Positions 23,872-33,682 of a stretch of DNA of 64,000 nucleotides are shown in pieces. The notes below the pieces were generated by a model, which searched no databases, was not told the DNA's origin, and saw only the letters and a list, made by a program, of their open reading frames with translations. How positions within the stretch are numbered: position 1 is the stretch's first letter; each line of letters opens with the position of its first letter. Origin of the DNA: Bacteroidia bacterium (GTDB taxonomy: Bacteria > Bacteroidota > Bacteroidia > 2-12-FULL-35-15); contig JAURXZ010000008.1 of assembly GCA_030654175.1 (NCBI GenBank), positions 482,293-546,292 on the forward strand, given 5' to 3'. The position numbers were made by a program, and so were the translations under genes.

Positions 23872-23969
23872 CAATCCGTTTTTGAGGAGTATCATTGAAA
23901 TTTCTCCAAAACTAACAATACAAAAAATATTTATAGTTCTTTTAAATTATAGCAGTACTGACAAAATAA

Positions 23970-24043
23970 GCCGATGTAGCTCAGTTGGCCAGAGCAGCTG
24001 ATTTGTAATCAGCTGGTCGGGGGTTCGAATCCCTCCATCGGCT
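23970..24043 (+). tRNA. tRNA-Thr (TGT)
   Basis: A full cloverleaf of 74 nt. The acceptor GCCGATG pairs with CATCGGC, the discriminator is T, the anticodon loop TTTGTAA gives TGT, and GGTTCGAAT is the T-loop. CCA is not encoded. Confidence 0.96.
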
Positions 24044-24083
24044 CTATTTTTTGTTATTTGTTCTATTTTGTAGAATATAAGTC

Positions 24084-24164
24084 GGGGAGATACCAGAGTG
24101 GCCAAATGGGACAGACTGTAAATCTGTTGTTTCGACTTCGAAGGTTCGAATCCTTCTCTCCCCA
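24084..24164 (+). tRNA. tRNA-Tyr (GTA)
   Basis: 81 nt with a long variable arm. The acceptor GGGGAGA pairs with TCTCCCC, the discriminator is A, and the anticodon GTA lies in ACTGTAAAT. Second in the tRNA cluster before tuf. Confidence 0.96.
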
Positions 24165-24320
24165 CAATTTTTTTTGGGAGAAATAAAAATTGGAATTTAT
24201 TTTTTTGAAAATAATTAGTTTAGTTCTTTAACATAGTTCTTTTATAACACATTAAAAAAACGGATAAACTCAATTTGGTTTGCGCAAGCATTTCAAGTGT
24301 CGGGTTTTGAAGTTTCAAAA

Positions 24321-24393
24321 GCGGAAGTAGCTCATTTGGTAGAGCGTCAGCCTTCCAAGCTGAGGGTAGCCGGTTCGAGCCCGGTCTTCCGCT
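24321..24393 (+). tRNA. tRNA-Gly (TCC)
   Basis: 73 nt. The acceptor GCGGAAG pairs with CTTCCGC, the discriminator is T, and the anticodon loop CTTCCAA gives TCC. Confidence 0.96.
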
Positions 24394-24432
24394 CTTTTTT
24401 TTAATTTTTAATGCTATTGAGCTTTTCATTAA

Positions 24433-24504
<72 letters not shown>

Positions 24505-24630
24505 CTTAATGGGATTGGATAGATGAAATGAATTTTTATTGTTGGTTCAACAATAAATTTTTCAATTTAAAAAAAAACGTAAACAAGTAAATAAATAATA
24601 GAAAAACAATTTAATAAATAACATAACCCA

Positions 24631-25818
24631 ATGGCTAAAGAAAAATACGACCGTTCCAAACCACACGTAAACATAGGAACAATCGGTCACGTTGACCACG
24701 GTAAAACTACCTTAACCGCAGCAATTACTGTTGTATTAGCTGAAAAAGGTCTATCAGAAGTAAGAGATTTCTCTTCAATTGATAATGCACCTGAAGAAAA
24801 AGCTCGTGGTATCACCATTAATACTTCTCACGTAGAATATTCAACTGCAAAACGTCACTATGCTCACGTTGACTGTCCGGGTCACGCGGATTATGTTAAG
24901 AACATGGTTACAGGTGCTGCCCAAATGGACGGTGCTATCCTTGTTGTAGCTGCTACTGATGGTCCAATGCCTCAAACTCGTGAACATATTCTTTTAGCTC
25001 GTCAGGTTGGTGTTCCTAAAATTGTTGTGTTTATGAACAAAGTGGATATGGTTGACGATCCAGAATTGTTAGAACTTGTTGAAATGGAAATCCGCGAATT
25101 GTTGACTTTCTATCAATTTGATGGTGAAAATACTCCAATCATTCAAGGTTCTGCTTTAGGTGGTTTGAACAAAGATCCAAAATGGATTGATAAAATCATG
25201 GACTTAATGGATGCTGTGGATGCATATATCCCTATTCCTGTTCGTGAAATTGACAAACCATTCTTGATGCCGGTTGAAGATGTATTTACGATCACTGGTC
25301 GTGGTACTGTTGCTACTGGTAAAATAGATACAGGTGTTATCAACACAGGTGATGAGGTTGAAATACTTGGAATGCAAGATACAAAGATGAAGTCAGTAAT
25401 CACAGGTGTTGAAATGTTCCGTAAGATCTTGGATCGTGGAGAAGCTGGTGATAACGTAGGTTTATTGTTACGTGGTGTTGATAAAAAAGATATCCGTAGA
25501 GGTATGGTTATCGCTAAGCCAGGTTCAATTACTCCTCACACTGAATTCAAAGCTGAGATCTATGTTTTGAAAAAAGAAGAAGGTGGACGTCACACTCCAT
25601 TCCACAATAAATACCGTCCTCAGTTTTACTTACGTACAACTGACGTAACTGGAGAAATTGATTTACCAACAGGTCGTGACATGGTTATGCCTGGTGATAA
25701 CGTAACAATTACAGTTAAATTAATTGTACCGGTTGCGATGGATAAAGGATTACGTTTTGCGATCCGTGAAGGTGGTAGAACAGTTGGTGCTGGTCAGGTA
25801 ACTGAGATCATCAAGTAA
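24631..25818 (+). CDS. tuf: Elongation factor Tu
   Basis: 395 residues with the complete three-domain EF-Tu. The G1 P-loop is [10 protein letters not shown]2 lies in RGITINT, G3 is DCPGH, G4 is NKVD and G5 is SAL. It delivers aminoacyl-tRNA to the ribosome. Codon use is strongly biased towards a few codons, as expected for high expression. It follows four tRNA genes and precedes tRNA-Trp and secE. A terminator at 25842 suggests partly separate transcription of what follows. Confidence 0.98.
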   Translation: MAKEKYDRSKPHVNIGTIGHVDHGKTTLTAAITVVLAEKGLSEVRDFSSIDNAPEEKARGITINTSHVEYSTAKRHYAHVDCPGHADYVKNMVTGAAQMDGAILVVAATDGPMPQTREHILLARQVGVPKIVVFMNKVDMVDDPELLELVEMEIRELLTFYQFDGENTPIIQGSALGGLNKDPKWIDKIMDLMDAVDAYIPIPVREIDKPFLMPVEDVFTITGRGTVATGKIDTGVINTGDEVEILGMQDTKMKSVITGVEMFRKILDRGEAGDNVGLLLRGVDKKDIRRGMVIAKPGSITPHTEFKAEIYVLKKEEGGRHTPFHNKYRPQFYLRTTDVTGEIDLPTGRDMVMPGDNVTITVKLIVPVAMDKGLRFAIREGGRTVGAGQVTEIIK

Positions 25819-25841
25819 TAAATAATAAAAAAATGTAGCAT

Positions 25842-25873
25842 AACAGTGCCCCGAAATATCGGGGTGCTGTTTT
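25842..25873 (+). terminator. Terminator after tuf
   Basis: AACAGTGCCCCGA and TCGGGGTGCTGTT arms with a 4-nt loop and two wobble pairs, then TTTC. It is 24 bp past the tuf stop and 70 bp before tRNA-Trp. Confidence 0.8.
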
Positions 25874-25942
25874 CTACTAAATAATGGGTGTGCTTCAAAA
25901 ACATATTTTTTGAGGTTTGGATAACACGATTTGGAGAAGTAA

Positions 25943-26013
25943 ACAGGTGTAGTTCAAGGGTAGAATAGAGGTCTCCAAAACCTTTGATGGGAGTTCGAAT
26001 CTCTCCACCTGTG
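25943..26013 (+). tRNA. tRNA-Trp (CCA)
   Basis: 71 nt. The acceptor ACAGGTG pairs with CACCTGT, the discriminator is G (usual for Trp), and the anticodon loop CTCCAAA gives CCA. The position between tuf and secE is the conserved one. Confidence 0.95.
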
Positions 26014-26019
26014 CAAGAT

Positions 26020-26100
26020 TAAGTTAAAAGTTTAAAAGTTAAAAGTTAGAAGGTTTAAACCGGCTACTTTGAACTTTAAACTTTCCAACTTTAAACTAAA
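26020..26100. repeat. Imperfect inverted repeat of AAAGTT/AACTTT units before secE
   Basis: The left half is built of AAGTTTAAAAGTTAAAAGTT and the right half of AACTTTAAACTTTCCAACTTT; the two halves can pair imperfectly around TTTAAACCGG. It fills the tRNA-Trp to secE gap. A similar one lies before rpoC at 33562. Confidence 0.6.
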
Positions 26101-26106
26101 AAAAAT

Positions 26107-26301
26107 ATGAGCAACTTCAAAACTTACATTAACGAAACTACCAATGAGCTTTTTCACAAGGTAAGTTGGCCAACCTGGGGTGAATTGCAAAGCAGTGCAA
26201 TTGTGGTAATGATCGCTTCTGTGATCATTGCACTTTTAGTATTTGTTATGGATTTTGCATTTAATAAAGGAATGGAATCTGTATATCAATTATTTTCCTA
26301 A
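26107..26301 (+). CDS. secE: Preprotein translocase subunit SecE
   Basis: A 64-residue single-helix form: an amphipathic start, the conserved ELFHKVSWPTWGEL cytoplasmic stretch and one membrane helix (about 31-51). It clamps SecY in the translocase. Directly upstream of nusG, as in most bacteria. Confidence 0.93.
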   Translation: MSNFKTYINETTNELFHKVSWPTWGELQSSAIVVMIASVIIALLVFVMDFAFNKGMESVYQLFS

Positions 26302-26344
26302 AAAAGACTCTTAATACGTAATACTTAATACATACTTTAATAAA

Positions 26345-26929
26345 ATGGTCGAGCAAACAAAAAGCGAGCAAGCAAAAACTACTGACACTACTAAAAAGTG
26401 GTACGTTGTGAGAGCTATAAGCGGTCAGGAAAAAAAGGTAAAACAATATATTGAAGTAGAGATCAACCGTTTGGGATTAAGCAGCTTTGTTTCTCAGATT
26501 TTAATCCCTACCGAAAAAATTTATCAAATACGCAATGGTAAAAAGGTTAGCAAAGAGCGTCCTTTTTATAGTGGGTATATTTTAATTGAAGCATCATTAG
26601 TGGGCGAAGTGCCTCACGTTATAAAAAATATTACAGGGGTTATTGGATTTTTAGGTGAAACAAAAGGTGGTTTACCTGTTCCAATGCGTTTGGCAGAAGT
26701 AAATCGTATTTTAGGAACTGTTGATGTTCTTGAAGGAAGCGATGCACAATTAAACATTCCTTTCATTGTTGGTGAAACAGTAAAAGTAATAAACGGGCCA
26801 TTCAATGGTTTCACCGGAACTATTGAAAAAGTAAATGAAGAGAAGAAGAAGTTGGAAGTAATGGTGAAAATTTTTGGCAGAAAAACTCCATTGGAATTAG
26901 GTTACATGGAAGTAGAAAAAGAAGGTTAA
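26345..26929 (+). CDS. nusG: Transcription antitermination factor NusG
   Basis: 194 residues: an NGN domain (WYVVRAISGQEKKVKQYIE from residue 19; rim sequence ERPFYSGYILIEA) and a C-terminal KOW domain (VIVGETVKVINGPFNGFTGT type, near 140-194). It binds the RNA polymerase clamp and couples transcription to translation or Rho. An N-terminal extension of about 18 polar residues (EQTKSEQAKTTDTTKK) precedes the NGN core. Confidence 0.96.
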   Translation: MVEQTKSEQAKTTDTTKKWYVVRAISGQEKKVKQYIEVEINRLGLSSFVSQILIPTEKIYQIRNGKKVSKERPFYSGYILIEASLVGEVPHVIKNITGVIGFLGETKGGLPVPMRLAEVNRILGTVDVLEGSDAQLNIPFIVGETVKVINGPFNGFTGTIEKVNEEKKKLEVMVKIFGRKTPLELGYMEVEKEG

Positions 26930-26933
26930 ATTT

Positions 26934-27025
26934 TAAAGTACAAAGTATTAAGTACAAAGTATCAAGCTTCCCTTTATACATAAAATTAATACACAGTACA
27001 TAATACTAAATACATAATACTACAA
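26934..27025. repeat. Imperfect inverted repeat of AAGTATTAAGTAC units before rplK
   Basis: The left half repeats AGTACAAAGTATTAAGTAC and the right half carries ACAGTACATAATACTAAATAC, its imperfect complement. It is a different sequence from the repeats before secE and rpoC. A short related stretch (TAATACGTAATACTTAATAC) lies before nusG at about 26310. Confidence 0.6.
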
Positions 27026-27032
27026 AAACAAA

Positions 27033-27476
27033 ATGGCAAAAGAAATAGGTGCAATGGTTAAGTTGCAAATAAAAGGAGGAGCTGCAAACCCGGCACCACC
27101 AATTGGTCCTGCATTAGGTGCAAAAGGTGTGAACATCATGGAGTTTTGTAAGCAATTTAATGCTAGAACTCAGGATAAAGCTGGTAAAGTAATTCCTGTA
27201 ATTATTACAGTTTATAAAGATAAATCGTTTGAATTTATCCTTAAAAACCCACCGGTAGCAATATCGTTGTTGGAGTTATCAAAAGTAAAAACAGGTTCGA
27301 AAGAATCAAATCGTTTAAAAGTAGGTAATATTTCCTGGGCTCAGATCCGTGAAGTTGCTGAAGCAAAAATGCCCGATTTGAATTGTTTTTCTATCGAATC
27401 AGCAATGAGTATGGTTGCCGGAACTGCTCGCAGTTTAGGGTTAACTGTTACAGGTGAATCACCTTTGAAGAAATAA
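27033..27476 (+). CDS. rplK: 50S ribosomal protein uL11
   Basis: 147 residues. The N-terminal domain has the proline-rich hinge [20 protein letters not shown]; the C-terminal rRNA-binding domain ends [11 protein letters not shown]. It forms the GTPase-associated centre with 23S rRNA. Followed by rplA. Confidence 0.97.
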   Translation: MAKEIGAMVKLQIKGGAANPAPPIGPALGAKGVNIMEFCKQFNARTQDKAGKVIPVIITVYKDKSFEFILKNPPVAISLLELSKVKTGSKESNRLKVGNISWAQIREVAEAKMPDLNCFSIESAMSMVAGTARSLGLTVTGESPLKK

Positions 27477-27615
27477 TTTAAAAGAGAAAAAAGTCAGAAG
27501 TCATAAGATATTTGTTAAGTTTTGACTCTTTTAATTTTTGACTTTAAAACTTTTAACTTTTATAAACAGATGGAGTTCCTTTTAAAGAACGTTTGCACAT
27601 CACAAATTAATAAAA

Positions 27616-28308
27616 ATGACTAAAATTTCAAAAAACAGAAAATTGGCCATGTCAAAGTATGATGCTACAAAATCATATTCATTGGCAGAAGCTACTAAAA
27701 TTATTAAAGATATCACCACTACAAAATTCGATTCATCGGTTGATGTAAGCGTACGTTTGGGTGTTGATCCACGTAAAGCGAATCAGATGGTTCGTGGTAG
27801 CGTTTCTTTACCACATGGTTCTGGTAAAACAATGCGCGTATTAGTGCTTTGTACTCCTGATAAAGTAGCTGAAGCAACTGCTGCAGGTGCTGACTTTGTT
27901 GGTTTAGATGAATATATCGAAAAAATCAAAGGCGGCTGGACAGATGTTGATGTAATCATTACTATGCCTTCAGTTATGGGTAAAGTAGGTGCATTGGGTC
28001 GTGTTTTAGGGCCAAGAGGTTTAATGCCAAACCCTAAAACAGGTACAGTTACTATGGATATTGGTAAAGCTGTAACTGACGCTAAAGGAGGTAAGATCGA
28101 TTTTAAAGTAGATAAAGCCGGTATCGTACAAGCCTTAGTTGGTAAAGTATCATTCGATAGCAATAAACTTGCCGAAAATACAAATGAATTGTTACAAACA
28201 ATAATGAAATTAAAGCCCTCTTCAGCAAAAGGAGTTTATGTTAGAAGTGTTTATTTGTCTTCTACTATGAGTCCAAGTATCCAGATCGATACTAAGTTTT
28301 TAGGGTAA
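27616..28308 (+). CDS. rplA: 50S ribosomal protein uL1
   Basis: 230 residues with the two-domain L1 fold. The signature stretch [18 protein letters not shown] is intact. It forms the L1 stalk and, in many bacteria, represses its own operon by binding mRNA. The 139-bp spacer before it has AAAGTT-type repeats, then a segment TTCCTTTTAAAGAACG that could be part of an L1-binding leader, though I cannot show this. Confidence 0.97.
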   Translation: MTKISKNRKLAMSKYDATKSYSLAEATKIIKDITTTKFDSSVDVSVRLGVDPRKANQMVRGSVSLPHGSGKTMRVLVLCTPDKVAEATAAGADFVGLDEYIEKIKGGWTDVDVIITMPSVMGKVGALGRVLGPRGLMPNPKTGTVTMDIGKAVTDAKGGKIDFKVDKAGIVQALVGKVSFDSNKLAENTNELLQTIMKLKPSSAKGVYVRSVYLSSTMSPSIQIDTKFLG

Positions 28309-28372
28309 TTTTAATTTTAAAATAAAACAACCATTTGCAACGGCTTCCACGATGTAAATAAAATTAACAGAA

Positions 28373-28897
28373 ATGAAAAAAGAAGATAAATCAAAAGTAA
28401 TAGATTCCCTGGTTGAACAATTGGCAAACAACACTCATTTCTATTTGACCGATATTTCTTCATTAAATGCTGTAAAAACGTCAGCTTTAAGAAGAATATG
28501 TTTTACCAAAAACATTCAAATGCTTGTAGTGAAAAATTCATTGTTGAAGTTAGCAATGGAACGCAGTACAGCTAAAGAGTACCAACCATTATTAGGTTCT
28601 TTGAAAGGTTCTACAGCAATTATGTTTTCAGAAGTTGGAAGCGATCCTGCTAAACTTATCAAAGAATTTCGTTTGAAAAACGATAGACCACTTTTGAAAG
28701 CGGCTTATGTTGAAGAATGTGTTTATATTGGTGATGATCAATTAGATGTATTAGCAAGCATTAAATCTAAAAACGAAATGATTGGTGAGATCCTTGGATT
28801 ACTTCAATCACCTGCTAAAAATGTTATTTCTGCTCTTAAATCGAGTGGTGGCAAATTAGCTGGTATCGTTAAAACCCTTTCTGAAAAACCAGAATAA
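28373..28897 (+). CDS. rplJ: 50S ribosomal protein uL10
   Basis: 174 residues. The N-terminal rRNA-binding domain (KSKVIDSLVEQLANNTHFYL) is followed by a C-terminal helix that carries L7/L12 dimers. It lies between rplA and rplL in the standard order. Confidence 0.96.
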   Translation: MKKEDKSKVIDSLVEQLANNTHFYLTDISSLNAVKTSALRRICFTKNIQMLVVKNSLLKLAMERSTAKEYQPLLGSLKGSTAIMFSEVGSDPAKLIKEFRLKNDRPLLKAAYVEECVYIGDDQLDVLASIKSKNEMIGEILGLLQSPAKNVISALKSSGGKLAGIVKTLSEKPE

Positions 28898-29066
28898 ATT
28901 TTGAACTTTCTGCTATGTTTAGTCTGAATTTTCCCTAAAGGATAAATAGATATAGTAATATATATTTATCTGAAAATCAAGAACTAATAGTAGTTAAAAG
29001 CTTACATGAACATTACAATAAAATAATTTAATAAAATAGTAATTAATAATTAAAACAATAAATAAA

Positions 29067-29438
29067 ATGGCAGATTTAAAAGCTTTCGCTGAGCAACTAG
29101 TAAACTTAACTGTTAAAGAAGTTAATGAGTTAGCTAAAATTTTAAAAGATGAGCATGGTATTGAACCAGCAGCAGCAGCAGCAGCAGCTCCAGTAGCTGG
29201 CGGTGGCGCAGCAGCAGTAGCAGAAAAAACTACTTTTGATGTAATTCTTGTTGAAGCAGGTGCAGCTAAATTAGGTGTAGTTAAAATTGTAAAAGATTTA
29301 ACAGGACTTGGCTTAAAAGAAGCTAAAGATTTAGTTGATGGCGCTCCAAAACCAATCAAAGAAGGTGTTTCTAAAGAAGATGCTGAAGCAGTAAAAAAAC
29401 AATTAGAGGAAGCAGGAGCAAAGGTTGAAGTTAAATAA
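29067..29438 (+). CDS. rplL: 50S ribosomal protein bL12 (L7/L12)
   Basis: 123 residues: an N-terminal dimerisation domain, an alanine/glycine-rich flexible hinge (about 33-52, encoded by GCA repeats) and a C-terminal factor-binding domain ([20 protein letters not shown]). It recruits translation factors. A 311-bp gap with a strong hairpin separates it from rpoB. Confidence 0.97.
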   Translation: MADLKAFAEQLVNLTVKEVNELAKILKDEHGIEPAAAAAAAPVAGGGAAAVAEKTTFDVILVEAGAAKLGVVKIVKDLTGLGLKEAKDLVDGAPKPIKEGVSKEDAEAVKKQLEEAGAKVEVK

Positions 29439-29466
29439 TAAACTGTTGCTTATACACAACCTATAA

Positions 29467-29512
29467 GGTATAGAGCTCAACTCCGATCAAAAATCGGGTT
29501 GTGATCTATACC
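29467..29512 (+). terminator. Attenuator-like hairpin between rplL and rpoB
   Basis: GGTATAGA and TCTATACC form the base, CAAC/GTTG and CCGAT/ATCGG the upper stem, with a CAAAA loop and a small internal loop. CTTTTGTTGTTT follows. It is 28 bp after rplL and could lower the rpoBC to ribosomal-protein expression ratio, as the rplL-rpoB attenuator does in E. coli. Confidence 0.7.
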
Positions 29513-29594
29513 CTTTTGTTGTTTATTTTTGAATTCAAATGGTTAAAATAAGTTAAATAAGATCTGATTGGATTTTTATTTAAATAAAATGAAT

Positions 29595-29602
29595 TAAATT
29601 TG
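29595..29602 (+). promoter_or_regulatory. Possible internal promoter -7 box before rpoB
   Basis: TAAATTTG matches TAnnTTTG. A TTG at 29568-29570 is 24 bp upstream, near the limit of known spacing. It lies in the long rplL-rpoB gap, 148 bp before the rpoB start. Confidence 0.35.
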
Positions 29603-29749
29603 TTAATTGTGTTATAAGTTATTAAGGCTGAGCCTGATAAATGATTTAACTAAAACAACCGGTTTAATCTTATTATTTTATTAAAAGCTTGATTATTTTA
29701 TAAACTTATTCGCTAAATTCTTTAATCAACCAAATAAATCCTAAGCACC

Positions 29750-32700
29750 TTGACTCCAAATAAAAAAAAACAAAGAATAAGTTTCGCTTCTATTAAAAGT
29801 CAAATCGATTACCCTGACTTTTTAGATATCCAACTTAAATCGTTCCAGGATTTTTTTCAGTTAGAAACTACTTCTGAAAATCGTCAAAACGAAGGACTTT
29901 ATAAAGTTTTCGCAGAAAACTTTCCTATTTCCGATGCACGAAATAATTTTGTGCTCGAATTCCTAGATTATTTTATTGATCCAACTCGTTACTCTCTTGA
30001 AGAGTGTATTGAGCGTGGTTTAACATACAGCGTTCCGCTTAAAGCGAAAGTTCGTTTGTATTGTACTGATCCTGAACATGAAGATTTCGAAACCATTGTA
30101 CAGGATGTTTACTTAGGTACTATTCCATACATGACTCCAAAAGGTACTTTCGTTATCAATGGAGCAGAACGTGTTATTGTATCTCAGTTACACCGTTCAC
30201 CAGGCGTATTCTTTGGTCAAAGCCGTCACTCAAACGGTACTAAACTTTATTCAGCAAGAGTTATCCCTTTCAGAGGATCTTGGATAGAGTTTTCTACCGA
30301 TATCAATAACGTGATGTATGCTTATATCGATCGTAAGAAAAAACTTCCGGTAACAACATTATTAAGAGCAATCGGATTTGAAAGTGATAAACAGATCCTT
30401 GAAATATTCGGTCTGGCTGATGAATTAAAAGTTAGCAGAGCCGGTTTAAAAACAGTTATTGGTCGCAAATTAGCTGCTCGTGTTCTAAAAACATGGGTTG
30501 AGGATTTTGTAGATGAGGATACCGGTGAAGTTGTTTCCATTGAACGTAACGAGGTGATTATTGACCGCGAAACGATCCTGGACAATAACCACATCGATTT
30601 AATTATGGATGCAAATGTAAAATCGGTGATCTTACATAAGTTAGATGTAAATGCTGGTGATTATGCCATCATCTACAATACCTTGCAAAAAGATACTTCC
30701 AACTCTCAAAAAGAGGCTGTGGAACATATCTACCGTCAATTGCGTAACGCTGAACCACCTGATGAAGAAACAGCACGTGGGGTAGTGGATAAATTATTTT
30801 TCTCTGACAAACGTTATGATCTTGGTGAAGTAGGCCGCTACAGAATCAACAAAAAGTTGAACCTGGAGACACCTTTCACTGTTAGAACATTAACAAAAGA
30901 AGATATTATTTGCATCATTAAGTATTTGATCGAATTGATCAATGCAAAAGCAGATGTGGATGATATTGACCACTTATCTAACAGACGTGTTCGTACAGTT
31001 GGTGAACAATTGTATTCACAGTTTGGAGTAGGTTTAGCACGTATGGCTCGTACCATCCGTGAAAGAATGAACGTTCGTGATAATGAGGTGTTTACACCTA
31101 CTGACTTGATCAATGCTAAAACATTATCTTCAGTTATCAACTCGTTCTTCGGAACCAATCAGTTATCACAGTTTATGGACCAAACCAATCCTCTTGCAGA
31201 GATCACGCACAAGCGTAGACTTTCAGCACTAGGGCCTGGAGGTTTATCACGTGAGCGCGCAGGTTTTGAGGTACGTGACGTTCACTATACTCACTACGGT
31301 CGTTTGTGTACTATCGAAACTCCTGAAGGTCCGAATATTGGTTTGATCTCTTCTCTTTGTGTATTTGCAAAAATAAACAAACTAGGATTTATCGAAACAC
31401 CATATATGAGTGTTACTGATGGTAAAGTAGATGTTGACAAACCGGTAACTTATTTAAGTGCTGAAGAAGAAGGACAAAAGATTATAGCTCAAGCTGTTAC
31501 CCCTATAGATGAGAAGGGTAACTTTAAGGAAGCTAAAGTTAAAGTTCGTTATGAAGGAGATTTCCCGGTTGTAGAACCAGGTAAGATCAACCTAATGGAC
31601 GTTGCTCCAAATCAAATTGCATCTATTGCAGCATCATTGATTCCTTTCCTGGAGCATGATGATGCTAACCGTGCTTTGATGGGTTCTAACATGCAACGCC
31701 AGGCTGTACCTTTGTTACGTCCTGAAGCTCCAATTGTTGGTACCGGATTAGAGCCTTTAGTAGCTCGCGATTCCCGTGTGTTGATCAATGCTGAAAGTGA
31801 CGGTGTTGTTGAATACGTGGATGCTAACGAAATTGTTATCCGTTACAACCGTACTGATGACGATCGTCTGATCAGTTTTGATGATGATGTAAAACGTTAT
31901 AATTTAACGAAATTCCGCAAAACCAACCAAAGTACTTGTATCAACTTAAAGCCTACTGTTAAGAAAGGTGAAAAAGTTACTAAAGGTCAGGTATTATGTG
32001 ATGGTTACGCAACTCAAAGTGGTGAATTAGCCCTTGGACGTAACATGAAAGTTGCGTTTATGCCTTGGAAAGGTTACAACTTTGAAGATGCGATCGTAAT
32101 TTCTGAACGTGTTGCACGTGAAGATATCTTTACATCTATCCATATTGATGAGTATTCTCTGGAAGTGCGTGATACAAAACGCGGTTTAGAAGAATTAACA
32201 TCTGATATTCCAAACGTTTCTGAAGAGGCTACTAAAGATCTTGACGAAAACGGATTGATCCGTATTGGTGCAGAAGTTAAAGAAGGTGATATCCTTATCG
32301 GTAAAATTACTCCAAAAGGTGAAACAGATCCTTCTCCGGAAGAGAAATTGTTACGCGCTATCTTTGGAGATAAAGCTGGCGATGTTAAAGATGCATCTTT
32401 GAAAGCGCCTCCATCATTACGTGGTGTGGTTATCGACAAAAAATTGTTTTCAAGACGTATTAAAGATAAGCAAACCAAAGCAGAAGAAAAACCTTTGTTG
32501 GATAAGATCGACAAAGAAAACAATATTGAGGTTGCTGCTTTGAAAGCAAAATTAATTGATAAACTTTTTGTATTGGTGAATGGAAAAACTTCTCAAGGCG
32601 TTTTCAACGTGTTGAAAGAAGAGGTTGTTCCTAAAAGCACAAAATTCACACAAAAAAGTCTTGAAAAAATTGATTTCTCTACTGTAAATCCGGGTAAATG

Positions 32701-33559
32701 GACAACAGATAAAGATGTTAATGAAAAGATCAAGACCTTGCTTCATAACTATTATATTAAGTTCAATGATTTATTAGGTTCTTTCAAACGTAAAAAATAC
32801 GCACTTACCATTGGTGATGAGTTGCCTGCTGGAATTGTTCAGCTTGCAAAAGTGTATATCGCTAAAAAACGTAAGTTGAAAGTTGGTGATAAAATGGCTG
32901 GTCGTCACGGAAATAAAGGTATTGTTGCTCGTATCGTAAGAGATGAGGATATGCCTTTCCTTGAAGATGGAACAATCGTTGACATTGTATTAAATCCCCT
33001 TGGCGTACCTTCCCGTATGAACCTTGGTCAGATTTATGAAACTGTTCTTGGTTGGGCCGGACAAAAATTAGGTGAAAAATTCTTTACTCCTATTTTTGAC
33101 GGAGCTAGTCCTGATCAATTGAACGAATGGTCAGATAAAGCAGGATTACCACGTTTTGGACGTACCTTCTTAACAGATGGTGGAACAGGAGAAAAATTTG
33201 ATCAGCCGGCTACTGTTGGTGTAATCTATATGTTAAAATTAGGTCACATGGTTGATGATAAAATGCACTCCCGTTCAATCGGCCCATACTCTCTTATTAC
33301 ACAACAACCTTTGGGTGGTAAAGCTCAATTCGGTGGTCAGCGTTTTGGTGAGATGGAGGTTTGGGCACTTGAGGCATTTGGCGCTGCCAACATCCTTCAG
33401 GAGATCCTTACTATTAAATCTGATGACGTTGTAGGACGTGCAAAAGCATACGAAGCTATTGTTAAAGGTGAAAATATGCCAACTCCGGGAATCCCAGAAT
33501 CATTCAATGTATTGTTGCATGAGTTAAGAGGTTTAGGATTGAATATTGCCCTTGACTAA
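29750..33559 (+). CDS. rpoB: RNA polymerase beta subunit
   Basis: 1269 residues. The rifampicin-site region is wild-type-like ([20 protein letters not shown], then [11 protein letters not shown]), followed by [20 protein letters not shown]. The C-terminal active-site and clamp part has [14 protein letters not shown] and [15 protein letters not shown]. The start codon is TTG: the frame has a stop 15 bp upstream and the next Met is far inside conserved sequence. The protein begins [15 protein letters not shown], which matches Bacteroidota RpoB N-termini in layout. Expression may be tuned by the hairpin at 29467 and the weak start codon. Confidence 0.97.
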   Translation: MTPNKKKQRISFASIKSQIDYPDFLDIQLKSFQDFFQLETTSENRQNEGLYKVFAENFPISDARNNFVLEFLDYFIDPTRYSLEECIERGLTYSVPLKAKVRLYCTDPEHEDFETIVQDVYLGTIPYMTPKGTFVINGAERVIVSQLHRSPGVFFGQSRHSNGTKLYSARVIPFRGSWIEFSTDINNVMYAYIDRKKKLPVTTLLRAIGFESDKQILEIFGLADELKVSRAGLKTVIGRKLAARVLKTWVEDFVDEDTGEVVSIERNEVIIDRETILDNNHIDLIMDANVKSVILHKLDVNAGDYAIIYNTLQKDTSNSQKEAVEHIYRQLRNAEPPDEETARGVVDKLFFSDKRYDLGEVGRYRINKKLNLETPFTVRTLTKEDIICIIKYLIELINAKADVDDIDHLSNRRVRTVGEQLYSQFGVGLARMARTIRERMNVRDNEVFTPTDLINAKTLSSVINSFFGTNQLSQFMDQTNPLAEITHKRRLSALGPGGLSRERAGFEVRDVHYTHYGRLCTIETPEGPNIGLISSLCVFAKINKLGFIETPYMSVTDGKVDVDKPVTYLSAEEEGQKIIAQAVTPIDEKGNFKEAKVKVRYEGDFPVVEPGKINLMDVAPNQIASIAASLIPFLEHDDANRALMGSNMQRQAVPLLRPEAPIVGTGLEPLVARDSRVLINAESDGVVEYVDANEIVIRYNRTDDDRLISFDDDVKRYNLTKFRKTNQSTCINLKPTVKKGEKVTKGQVLCDGYATQSGELALGRNMKVAFMPWKGYNFEDAIVISERVAREDIFTSIHIDEYSLEVRDTKRGLEELTSDIPNVSEEATKDLDENGLIRIGAEVKEGDILIGKITPKGETDPSPEEKLLRAIFGDKAGDVKDASLKAPPSLRGVVIDKKLFSRRIKDKQTKAEEKPLLDKIDKENNIEVAALKAKLIDKLFVLVNGKTSQGVFNVLKEEVVPKSTKFTQKSLEKIDFSTVNPGKWTTDKDVNEKIKTLLHNYYIKFNDLLGSFKRKKYALTIGDELPAGIVQLAKVYIAKKRKLKVGDKMAGRHGNKGIVARIVRDEDMPFLEDGTIVDIVLNPLGVPSRMNLGQIYETVLGWAGQKLGEKFFTPIFDGASPDQLNEWSDKAGLPRFGRTFLTDGGTGEKFDQPATVGVIYMLKLGHMVDDKMHSRSIGPYSLITQQPLGGKAQFGGQRFGEMEVWALEAFGAANILQEILTIKSDDVVGRAKAYEAIVKGENMPTPGIPESFNVLLHELRGLGLNIALD

Positions 33560-33561
33560 AT

Positions 33562-33668
33562 TTAAGTTTGAAAATTTAAGGTTTGAAAGTTAAAAAGTTC
33601 TGTCGCTGAGATGAAACTTTTAACTTTTAAACTTTAAACTTTGAACTAATTAAACTTTTTAACTTTAA
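33562..33668. repeat. Imperfect inverted repeat of AAGTTT/AAACTT units between rpoB and rpoC
   Basis: The left half (AAGTTTGAAAATTTAAGG and similar units) can pair imperfectly with the right half (AACTTTTAACTTTTAAAC and similar units) around CTGTCGCTGAGATG. It fills most of the 123-bp rpoB-rpoC gap. It resembles the repeat before secE at 26020. Confidence 0.65.
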
Positions 33669-33682
33669 AATAAAGAAAAAAA

